Positions 7,181 through 16,800 of a DNA stretch of 33,883 nucleotides are shown here, one piece after another. Positions within the stretch are counted from its first letter, which is position 1, and each line of letters opens with the position of its first letter. Made by a program: the position numbers and the translations under genes. The notes beneath the pieces were generated by a model, which was not told where the DNA came from, made no database searches, and saw nothing but the letters and a program-made list of their open reading frames with translations. This stretch comes from Armatimonadota bacterium. GTDB taxonomy: Bacteria; Armatimonadota; UBA5829; JAUSEB01. The stretch spans positions 1 to 33,883 of the forward strand of contig JAUSGG010000073.1 in assembly GCA_030649165.1 (NCBI GenBank), in the 5' to 3' direction.

Positions 7181-7816
7181 GTGGATACGGCGAACGTCAA
7201 CAGCATCAGGGAGGCCTACTCCTGGGGCGTTGTCGATGGAGTCACGACAAATCCCACTCTTATATCGAAAGAGGGGCGGGATTTCAAGGAGACCATCGTC
7301 GAGATTTGCAGCGTTGTGGACGGCCCCGTGAGCGCGGAGGTCGTGAATCTGGACGCCGAGGGGATGGTCAGAGAAGCGCGAGAGATAGCGAGCTGGCATA
7401 AGAACATCGTGATCAAAATCCCCATGACCAAGGAAGGTATGCGCGCGGCAAAAACGCTCAAGGCCGAGGGCATCCGTACCAACATCACTCTGATCTTTTC
7501 GCCGAACCAGGCGCTGATCGCGGCAAAGGCGGGCGGCATGTTCCTCAGCGTATTCGTTGGACGGCTCGACGACATCGGCGCGGAGAGCATGGGTGTCATC
7601 CGCGACACCGTCGATATGATCGACACCTACGGTTTCGACAGCGAGGTCATAGTTGCGAGCATCCGGCACCCCATGCACCTGGTGGAATCCATGCGCGCCG
7701 GCGCGCATATTGCCACGATTCCGTTCGCGGTTTTGGACCAGATGTTCAAACACCCATTGACGGACATCGGAATCGAGAGGTTTCTCGCGGACTGGGCAAA
7801 GGTCCCGAAGGGATAA
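7169..7816 (+). CDS. Small transaldolase / fructose-6-phosphate aldolase family
   Basis: A 215-residue TIM-barrel class I aldolase of the TalC/Fsa subfamily, which transfers or cleaves dihydroxyacetone units from sugar phosphates in the cytosol. It starts [26 protein letters not shown] follows, and the Schiff-base lysine lies in VIKIPMT at about residue 83. Length matches the ~220-residue subfamily. The GTG at 7169 with GGAGG just upstream is chosen because family members begin at this point. An in-frame GTG at 7112 with its own copy of the ribosome site would add 19 residues (see the tandem duplication). With xylulokinase it would channel xylulose 5-phosphate into central metabolism. Sequence cannot separate transaldolase from aldolase activity. 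Confidence 0.88.
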   Translation: MKFFVDTANVNSIREAYSWGVVDGVTTNPTLISKEGRDFKETIVEICSVVDGPVSAEVVNLDAEGMVREAREIASWHKNIVIKIPMTKEGMRAAKTLKAEGIRTNITLIFSPNQALIAAKAGGMFLSVFVGRLDDIGAESMGVIRDTVDMIDTYGFDSEVIVASIRHPMHLVESMRAGAHIATIPFAVLDQMFKHPLTDIGIERFLADWAKVPKG

Positions 7817-7821
7817 GAGGG

Positions 7822-7885
7822 AGTCGAGCCAGTCGAGCCAGTCAAGCTAGTCGAGGTCAACTCCCTCTCCCTGGAAGGGAGAGGG
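7822..7885 (+). repeat. Nonamer tandem repeat and CT/GA palindrome
   Basis: Four 9-base units (AGTCGAGCC twice, AGTCAAGCT, AGTCGAGGT) occupy 7822-7857. A CCCTCTCCCT/AGGGAGAGGG hairpin follows at 7863-7885. They lie just after the transaldolase stop codon. Confidence 0.7.
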
Positions 7886-7935
7886 CTGGGGTGAGGGTTG
7901 AACTTGAGTCCAACTTCCAACCTCCAACTCCTATC

Positions 7936-7993
7936 CCGCGGGAACGGCCTAATACGAATAACTGACGGACATAGGCAGAGTCAGTTCCCGCGG
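7936..7993. repeat. GCGGGAACGGCCT hairpin element, copy 1
   Basis: A 10-bp stem (CCGCGGGAAC/GTTCCCGCGG) closes a 58-bp element with an inner AACTGAC/GTCAGTT pairing. A second copy with the same left end lies at 22633-22688. It sits between convergent genes (transaldolase on +, secreted protein on -) and could terminate both. Confidence 0.6.
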
Positions 7994-8035
7994 CGCGCCC
8001 CGCCCAGCATAGCTATGCCTGCTGTATAGCTTCGC

Positions 8036-10465
8036 CTAAGTTTTTGCGGCAATCTCAAACACCGCCGCATTTGTGGACTTCGCGGTGTCCACGCTTATCG
8101 TGTCCACCAGTGGGCTCCGCCGACCCGTGAGCCGGTCGATCAGGACCAGTCCCCTGCCCTGGTTTGGCAGTCGCTTACGGTCGATCCGCAGGGTAACCTT
8201 TTCGCCCAATCCCTGCTCGCTGTGAGTAAGCACGGTTATCAGCGCGATTCCAGCGCCTTTCTTCAGCCTATGAACACGCGCGGTTGTGGCTAGTTGCGGC
8301 TTTATCATAGCCTGATTTCCTTCCATGTCCATGCCGGGAATCAGACCAGCCGGCGATAAGGCAGGGCTGAGTTTGACGAGACTGTCCTCACGGACACCAT
8401 CGGCGTAGTAGTCTTCCACATCCGCAAGAAGCGTGTGCGCGTGGGAGAGGCCGACCATGAACTTCGCATCCACAAATGCGTACGTCCCAATGTAGTAGCC
8501 GATGCCCTTGACCGAATTGCCGGCGGAGCACATATCGAGTATCTTGAATCGGAGCGCCTGCGGATTCTCCAGCCTGCCTCCCATCGAGAGATAGAGCAGC
8601 GGAATGACGTCTGTACCACCATTGCTCCTGCCGAACACCTTCTCCGCCTCACCCTGCTTCAACTGGTCGAGATAGGCGGAACCATAGTAGTTCGCGGCGT
8701 ACCACTGCGGCATATTGTAGTCGAGCGAGCGGGCCCATTTCATGCGCTCCGCCGCGGTCAGTTCCTGGAATCCGGCGGGGCCGTACGTGTCCGCCGTATT
8801 GACGATCTTCACATTCGGATCGGCGCGGCGCATCTCCGCGGTCCACACGTCGATAACGCCGGTGTAAAGGTCCATGTTGAAAAGAATCCAGTCTCGCTTC
8901 CACTCGCCGTCGAGCTTTCCCAAAGTGACCTCGGTGGGAGCTACACCCTTGTACGCGGCAAAGGCAGCGAGCGTGGACGCATCGTAGCTGTATGGCATTC
9001 CTTCGAGGCCGTCGTTGATGAACCCGGAGTATCTGAACGGCAGGCCCTTCTCCACCGGCCTTCGCTGGGAACGAGTCCATGCCACCATCGTAGACTCCAT
9101 CCAGGCCCGGCCCCTGTTGGCGGCATAGTTGAGGTTGTATAACTCCTTCACGACCGTACCGTCTCGCCGGACGACGTACATATCCTTGCCGGCCAGCTCT
9201 TCAGAGGCCGCGCTGTAGGCCCCGCCGCCCGACACACTGATGAACTCGGAGAAGTTGGGCCAGAACCGGCGCACCCCACGGTTATAGGCCGCCAGAACGA
9301 CTTCTTCCTCCGCCGTAAGACCGTTTGGAGGCTTCTCCGGGGAAAGACCGTAGTCGCTCCAGACGTTCATGCCCATCATCTGAAACTGCGCCGGCAGGGC
9401 TTTCACACGTTCGTCTTTAGCCATCTGCCAGTTCTGGACGCAGTAGGGCACAGTGAAGAAGCGTTTGGGCGTCCGGGCGCGTTTCGGCGGATCGACCGGC
9501 ACGAGCGAGATCACTTCGCGCGCCAGCGTGGATTCGCCTTGAACGATTTCCATTATCAGCTTCGCATTCCTGGGAGGCGCGTCGGAGATCCAGCATCCTC
9601 CGAACCACAGAGGGTGGTCAGCGCCGCTGACAAATCTCGGCAGGGCAAAGGAATACCCGTGATATCGCCGTCCGTCGCGCGTTACGTTCTCCCTCCGCGG
9701 CTTGACTTCTTCCTCCTGCCGCATTCGATAACCGTTGATAACCGACTCGTTCAAACCTGAAAGCCGGACGGGGTCAGAGGCGAGGATGCGCATCACCGGC
9801 CTGTCGAGCTTGCTCGGCGCGAGGCAGGTGACGGCGAAGTTGACCCACTGTGGAGCGCCTTTAAGGCAGTACTGGATACCAACGGCCCTGTCCCTGCTGC
9901 TTGGAAACAGGTCGATATGCAGGACCGGCGACGAGGCGTCCGAGGCGGCGGTGATCTTCTCCAGCGATATATCGTCAAACGCGACCCCGTAGGAGCGGGA
10001 CAGGAATCCGGCCTCGTACTCCCCGGCCTCTCCGATCTCGAAATGCGCCCACAGCGGCGTGTAACGCTCGGAGGCCAGGGGCAGCACAACGGTCTCATCT
10101 CCCAGCGCCAATTCTATGGGTGAATAGTCCGGGGTGTTGTTCAACCTCGCCCACGCCGACAGCCGATAGGCCCCTGGCTCCAGCGTCACCTTCTGAGTCA
10201 AGTGAGTTTGCCTATCAGAAGAGTATATCTCGACGGCGTTGGCGCCGGTGCGAGGCCGGGCGTCGCCGTGGCCGCCGCCCTGAGCGGTTATGCGGTAGTG
10301 ATATGTTAGATTGCCGCCGTTGGCGTCCCTGATGGTCCAGTGCGCCGACCAACCGGCAGGATCTTCAAAACCGGGGTTCCTGAGCAGGTTTTGAGCGGAT
10401 GCGACCCCGTATCCAAGCACAAACAGCAATAGCAAAGCCGTGTTGACCGCGAAACCGCGTTTCAT
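8036..10465 (-). CDS. Secreted protein with N-terminal carbohydrate-binding-like domain and glycosidase-like barrel
   Basis: An 809-residue exported protein. The ATG at 10465 gives a good signal peptide (basic MKRG, then a Leu-rich core ending GVASAQ); the open frame extends 64 codons upstream but without signal-peptide logic. Residues ~25-175 (LLRNPGFEDP..W...W) match the galactose-binding/CBM-like jelly-roll style. A beta-rich segment follows, then a long region (~residues 300-680) with TIM-barrel-like patterns such as MGMNVWSDYG, RFWPNF, GFINDGLEG and VWTAEMRRADPNVKIVN, resembling GH42/GH5-type glycoside hydrolases. I cannot assign a GH family or confirm the catalytic Glu pair. It lies 50 bases after the stop of the large modular protein, so they are probably one operon. 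Likely role: action on an extracellular polysaccharide or glycoprotein. Confidence 0.7.
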   Translation of the reverse strand: MKRGFAVNTALLLLFVLGYGVASAQNLLRNPGFEDPAGWSAHWTIRDANGGNLTYHYRITAQGGGHGDARPRTGANAVEIYSSDRQTHLTQKVTLEPGAYRLSAWARLNNTPDYSPIELALGDETVVLPLASERYTPLWAHFEIGEAGEYEAGFLSRSYGVAFDDISLEKITAASDASSPVLHIDLFPSSRDRAVGIQYCLKGAPQWVNFAVTCLAPSKLDRPVMRILASDPVRLSGLNESVINGYRMRQEEEVKPRRENVTRDGRRYHGYSFALPRFVSGADHPLWFGGCWISDAPPRNAKLIMEIVQGESTLAREVISLVPVDPPKRARTPKRFFTVPYCVQNWQMAKDERVKALPAQFQMMGMNVWSDYGLSPEKPPNGLTAEEEVVLAAYNRGVRRFWPNFSEFISVSGGGAYSAASEELAGKDMYVVRRDGTVVKELYNLNYAANRGRAWMESTMVAWTRSQRRPVEKGLPFRYSGFINDGLEGMPYSYDASTLAAFAAYKGVAPTEVTLGKLDGEWKRDWILFNMDLYTGVIDVWTAEMRRADPNVKIVNTADTYGPAGFQELTAAERMKWARSLDYNMPQWYAANYYGSAYLDQLKQGEAEKVFGRSNGGTDVIPLLYLSMGGRLENPQALRFKILDMCSAGNSVKGIGYYIGTYAFVDAKFMVGLSHAHTLLADVEDYYADGVREDSLVKLSPALSPAGLIPGMDMEGNQAMIKPQLATTARVHRLKKGAGIALITVLTHSEQGLGEKVTLRIDRKRLPNQGRGLVLIDRLTGRRSPLVDTISVDTAKSTNAAVFEIAAKT

Positions 10466-10515
10466 AAGGTTTCTTACTCTGCGCGAGGAAGTAATACCTC
10501 CCCGGACCAGCCCGG

Positions 10516-10898
10516 CTACAGTAGTGGCGCTATGTCGCCAGATGAGCGCGCGCGAAGAAGCGGCAGAAGATCGCCGGACTCCCGGCGGCAGGAGCTTATG
10601 CCCGTAACTGCCACAAAGCGCCAATTGAGGTCGAGGTCGACGCTGTCCGGGACACATCCGACGACGACCGTGGAGCCATCGTCAACCGCGAACGTCCGTG
10701 CATCGATGTAAGTAAACTTGCCAAAACACCGGACGAGCAGTCCGATGTTGCTCAATCCCTGCCCGCCGACCACGCCTTCCTGGATCCCCATCGGTCCTCC
10801 TCCCATCCGGCGGCCACTGAGTCCAAGCGGGCCGGGCATAGTGAGCAGTTGGGAGACGATCTCCACTGTTGCGTTAGCCAGTTCCACTTCGCCGTCCC
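10516..10898 (-). pseudogene. Out-of-frame 3' end of the large modular protein (OB-fold modules)
   Basis: This frame encodes DGEVELANATVEIVSQ and on to SSGDIAPLL, and it matches the missing end of the upstream gene. In that gene's intact first OB pair, GLMTTYGEERMIDASVV is followed by a GLLVRVWGKV...VTGISSC segment. Here DGEVELANATVEI is followed by GLLVRCFGKF...VTGISSC. The join falls at the GGG run (CCC on + at 10896-10898). Dropping one G turns the upstream ATSGRR... into ATSDGEVEL and fuses the frames: 17269 to 10516 minus one base is exactly 2,251 codons. Either the strain carries a frameshift or this is a homopolymer sequence error. It has no start or ribosome site of its own. Confidence 0.8.
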
Positions 10899-13800
10899 GA
10901 AGTCGCGCCGACCACACCATTGACCGTGATTATGTCCCCCACTTCCACGGCCGCGTTGGAACCGATTCTGATCCCACACATGCGGCTAAGGTCTTGAGCG
11001 TAGAGGAACCCGCCCATTTGCTCCGGAGTCGCAGTGACGACCAACTCAGAAAGCCGCGCCGGAGCGCCCGACAGCCGTCGTCTGACCGCGCCGATTGAAG
11101 CAACAGCGGTGTCGGACCACTTGATGAGGACGATGTCCGACCTGCCGCGAGCCAGAACACGCCGGACAATCTGACCGCCCGCGGTCCTGAAGCAGGAGCT
11201 GATACCGGTAACCTGCACGAAGTCACCCGGCATGTAGCCGGTCGGGTCGCAGGCAACGCGAACTCCGGTGTTGGGATCGGCCCCCGTGGTCGTGCCGTCG
11301 GTCAGCGGTGAGCCGTCGTGGACGTAGAGATAATCCGGCCCGATCTGAGTCACTTTCCCCCAGACGCGAACCAGCAGGCCGATGTTGTTGATGCTTTGCG
11401 CTCCCGCGACCCCAACCTGGCCGCGCGGCGGCGGACCGGCCTGATACGAATAGGGCTTGCCGCCCAGCAGAGGGTGGTTCAAGCCAAGCGGACGAGGGTC
11501 TGAGCCACGTGCTGTGACAGTAACGACCGAGGCGTCGATCATCCGCTCTTCCCCGTAAGTCGTCATCAAACCTGAAACGTCCACCAGGTCACCGACCGCC
11601 GGCATGCCCTGGCTCCAACGGACTCCAATTCCTCCCATACGCTTCTCGTCTTGAATATAGAAGCAGTCGCCGAACACGGCGCTTACCTGTTTGCCCACGG
11701 TCTCGGCCCTGGCGCCGTCCTCGCACAGCTTGAGCGAGCATAGGGAATCAACCGTCGCTCCGCTCCCACTTAACTCAACCAGCGTCGACGGCTGTTCCGC
11801 GCCGAGCGTCGTGATCATAAGCGTCGCCTGCGAATGGCCTGCTGTCTGTGGCTGGTAAATCACGCCCAGATTTGTCTCTTGTCCCGGCGCAAGTGTGATC
11901 GGCAGCGTGGGAACGCCGTCCAGCTTGAAACCTGATACCCCGTTTGAAGATTGCGCAAGAGGCGGAGCCACAAAGACATCGTCGTAATAATAGTTGGTCT
12001 GCGTATACCACGCCGGCCCTACCAGGCCCACTCGACCGGAAAGTCGCATCGAGTCCGTGACCGTATCCACAAGATTTCCATTGATGTAGAACTGAAGCGT
12101 TGAACCGACGGCATTGACTGCCAGCGTATTGCGCGCGTCGAAGTCGCGTATGAACATCGTAGGGGTTGTGTTGCGAATATAGGCAAGGTTTCCGTTCACT
12201 TGCCTCCTGATATAGTAACCGAACTGGGTAGTATTCCCCATACGAATGCCAAACCAGTAACCGGATCCACGCCCAGCGGAGAAGTCGGAACTGTATCGGA
12301 ACGCGATGACAGGACCTTCCGCGGAACCCCCTCGCACGGTTGCGCTGTAGAAGAAGTCGCTGAAGTCGGAGCGGCTGTACGTCGCGATCACAGTGCGGTT
12401 GTAGGGAGGAACGGCCTGGTATTGTCCGTTGGACAGAGTCCAGCCCGCGTCCCAGTCCTCCTGCCAATCCTGCGCCAGACCATCGTCGAAGTTCTCCGCG
12501 TACGAGGCGAGGCGGATATCGGTTAAGGTCGCATCGCAACTCCCCGTGTTGCGAACGCGGGCTGTCTCTCTGTGGCTGGAACCCAGAGCGACTGCCCCAA
12601 ACGGGATGCGCAAGTCGTCTTGCGGCGGAAGGGAATCGTTAACGGCAATATCGCCCATACAGCACGGCGGATACGCGGACAGGTCACTAAACTGCAGCTC
12701 GTACGGAATCCCCTGCCCCTCTGACAGGCCTGCGATCCACTGATACAGGCCGGCAATCGCCAGGTAAGAGAGCCGAATTTCGCCATTGAAGAACAGCTCG
12801 ATCTGGAACGTGTTTCGGTTGCTCGGCGTGTACGCGTCAGGAATGTCAAGGTAGGTGATCGCCACCCTGTCGTCGGTCTGCTTGTACGAGACTGACCCGC
12901 CGGCCGCGGGATTAACATCGCAGAACATGCCGGAGACACGTTTCAGCCGGAAGTGGTTCGTCGGGTCACCGGCCCCGTTGGTGTCGCCCTCGTCCAAAGT
13001 GATGTATCCGTTGCTGCCGACGAAGAACGATGACCGGCTGTTTCCGTACAGGGAAACCTGCGCTCCGCCGGTGAGATTGACCTGAGCGTAGCTGTTGTCA
13101 CTAAGCGCCAGGGTTGTTCCCCCTGTTGGGTCAGTGGGTAGACTGGCTATGAGCGAAGTGCAGGCGGAATAGATATCCCGCGATCCATCAGGCGTAAATC
13201 TTACGGATGTGAACGCCAGGTCGGTAAGTGAGTATTTGATGAGGTACTTCTCGGTAAAGTAATCCCTGACCGGCACGACCTCGTAGCGATGATAGCCGGA
13301 CCCCGGATGTCTCGCCGTATTGCGGGCGACGGCCCCGTCCACCGCCTCCAGATGGTAGTCGATCACGTCACCAACTATGCCGCCGGGTATCGTGCCGTTG
13401 TACTGCTGCGAGGAACTGCTGTACGTCATTACAACCGGGGTAAAGGCTCCCCCGTTCTTGCTCCAGTACAACGTGACGCTCGCGACCCCGAGGTTGTCGG
13501 TCACTGCCGCGGAGACCGTTCTGCCCGATGTGCCGCTGGTATTAGGCAAAGGAGTGTGGGTTATGACCGGCGGCTGGTTGTCCGGCAGAAGCAAGAAGTC
13601 GGCGTCGGACACATCATTGATCGCGGGATCTTCGTTGAAAGATACCCTCACCCTATAGCGGTCCGATGAGGGACAGCCGGTAGTGTCCCAATTGTAAGAC
13701 GACGAATTGTAAACGACGGCCTCGGCGCCGGGTATACCGACCCACGTCGCTCCGCTGTCGGCGGAGTATTCGAATCGGACGGTGTCGTCCGGCTGCCAGT

Positions 13801-16800
13801 TGACGCCGCCGGAACTCCAGCGGATTTCGACCAGGTTGCCGGGCTCGTGCCACACGTTACCGTTTGGCTCGGTAATCCGCAGCGTTCTCGTGTCGCGGCA
13901 AGTGGACAAACGCTGATAGAACGGCGGATCGCCCGTAGAGGAGGTGGTGTAGGGCGGCGGATAGCCGCTTACCTCATAGCCAATCGTCGTGTCCCCAAAA
14001 ATGGTCTGAATGGGGTTCTGGTATGAGATATGGTAGGCCGTATGCGAGCCGGCGACACCGACCGCGATAATATAATACTTTCCGGGGGACAAAGCTACCG
14101 AAATCGGCCCGGAGCTGTACCAGCCGGCGCCGGTCACTGAACTCGCGACCGTGGTTTCGTGAATCTTTGCGTAGTTCCAATAGTCTGAGTCCGACTCGTA
14201 CGCGACAAACTTGAGTTCGACGGAAGAGGGAATGCTCAAATACTCCTCTATCTGCGTGAGCCGCGACTCGACCAAGCAATGAAAACGGTTCCCGCGACAG
14301 TAGGCGCCACCCGAGTCCGTGTAAGTCATTCCGCCTATAGTATCTACGCCGCAACGGGCAATTGAGAAACAGTGTGTGGACGACGGCCCGCCTGATGGCT
14401 CGACGGCGGCATTGTGGGCGGCAGAGCCGTCCGTCGCGGCGATATAGTAGCAGTACCGATCGTCAAGCAGGCTGGGACCGGGTATGTCGGCGCAATACTG
14501 GCCGTTGGAAAGGCTCATCGAGACAGCCGTGAAGGCCCCGCCGTTCTTGCTCCAATAGAGGGTTACGGAATCGACCCGGTAGTTGTCGGTCACGGCGGCG
14601 CACACCCGGTACGACCCTGTCAGATAGGGTGTATCCGCAAGCGCGGCATGGCTGATGACAGGCGCGATATTGTCCGTCGCAATCGCGAAATCGGCGTCGG
14701 AAGCGTCTTCCACCGCGGCGTCGCCGTTGTAGACGACCCTCACTCTGCACCACGTCGACTCGCCAATGCCGCTCGGCGTCCACAGGAAGGAGCCGGCGTT
14801 GTAGGGCAGGTTCCCCGCGCTCGGTATCTGCGACCACGTAGAACCGCCGTCGGTCGAATACTCGAGACGAACCGTGTTCGAGGGAAGCCAGTATGGTCCG
14901 CCGGATGTCCACCGGATTTCAACGCTTTCTCCCGGCTCAAACCATTCGCCGCCATTTGGCCCAGTAATAGTGAGCAGCCGCGGTATCGGACATGCCGACA
15001 CTCTCTGATAGTACACCGTCCCGGACTCGTTGTTTATCACAGTTGGACCGGGAGGGAAATAGCTCATATACACTCCGGCGCGAGACCGGCCGAAGGAAGT
15101 TGTTACCGGATGCCCTGGATAGCTGCCGTAAGACACGGCGGCGCCCTGCCACGCCGTACAGATCACATAGTAGCGTCCGGCTTGCATCGGAACGGAGATC
15201 GGTCCAGAGCTGTACCACGTGGCCCCGACGCCGGAATCCGCAACCACGGTCTCGTGTATCTTGTTGTAGCTGCCGCTGTAGACTGTCGATTCGTAGACGC
15301 AGTACCTGAGTTCCGTTGAAGTCGATATGTTGAAGTAATGCTCTATCTGCGTCAGCACGGAGGAGTACGTGCACTCGTACGCGTTACCCCTGGCATCTCC
15401 GGTTTCAGTACCGGAGAAAGACGCGCTTCCGATGGTGTCCGTCCTGCAGGTCGTCACGCCGAAGCAGCAGTCTTCGGACGGATCTCCCGCCGGATATGTA
15501 GCGATGTGTTGGGTCGCAGCCGTATCGCGAGCTTCTATATAATAGCAGTAGGAATCGCCGAAGTTGCCTGGACCGGGAATGTCCGCGCAGTACCCCGCGG
15601 GAGCGCCCGACGGCGTCATCGGAATAGTGTTGAAGCTGCCGCCGTTCCTTCGCCAGAACAGCGTAACCTGGCCCACTCCCACCTGGTCCGTGACTTGCGC
15701 GCATACCCGATAGGGACCGAGTTCGCTGTTGGTGTCGGCGAGTCGAGTATGCGCTATGACGGGCGGCGATGTGTCCGTTCGCACGGTAAAGTTCGCATCC
15801 GAGGCATCGCTGACCGAATCGTCGCCGTTCAGCGTCACACGGACCATGTATTGGTCCGACTCCGTATACCCCGCCGTGTTCCACGCGAACGAGCCGGCGG
15901 TGTAGGGCAGGCTTTCCGCGCCCGGTATCGGAGCCCACGTCGAGCCCCCGTCGGTCGAGTACTCCAGCCGCACGGTGTCCGAAGGTAGCCACGTCGAGCC
16001 TGTCGCCGTCCACTCTATGCTCAACGGTTGTCCAGGCTCATACCAAATGCTTCCGTTTGGCTGCGTTATGTTGAGGAACATCGTCTGCGGGCAAGCGGTA
16101 AGCCGCTGCGAGTATACGTAGGTATCGGCGTAATACGATGCCGGCGCGCTTGGTGGGTAGCCTAGCCTCCTATAGCCGCTTATTGTATGCCCGAAGTTGG
16201 TGGGCCTGGGATGACCATCGTACCCCATATAATGCGACGTCTGCGGCTGACTGGCCACCCCTATGATATAGTAATAGCCCGCAACAAGCGTGACCGAGAT
16301 CGGTCCCGAGTTATGCCAACGCGCTCCAGTTGGCGCGCCGGCAACCACTTTGGTGTACTTTGCGGTAAACGGCCCGCCGCCGGTCGACGACTCGAAGACG
16401 AAGTACGTGATCTCGCCTGAAACGCTTAAGGACAGATACTGCTCGATTCCTGCCAGCTTGGACTGTGTTTCGCAATAGTACGAGTTGCCGGACGACAAGC
16501 CGGAGGAAACATTGTAAGCGTTGATCTGTCCCACCGCCACCGGGCTGCACGAAGATATTGAAAAGCAGTGCAAAGAGCCGGGCGCCGAGCTTGGACTCCT
16601 GGTGACATACCCCGCCGCCGACGTATCCCGCGCCTCGATGTAATAGCAGTACTGGTCTTCTTGAACCGACGGGCCGGGGATTTCCGCGCGGAACTCATTG
16701 GCGACTCCCGAGGCTGCCATAGCCGTCGACGTGAACGAGCCGCCGTTCCTCCGCCAATACAGCGTCGCCGAGGCCACTCCTTTGTTATCGGTGATGACAG

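Noticed and set aside
10466-10657. 64-codon N-terminal extension of the secreted glycosidase-like protein
   Set aside because: It overlaps the preceding gene end and would bury the signal peptide; the ATG at 10465 is a normal export start.
14414-15319. Long + strand open frame (301 codons) opposite the modular protein
   Set aside because: It mirrors the tandem modules, is Arg-rich, has no ribosome site and lies fully antisense to a clear gene.
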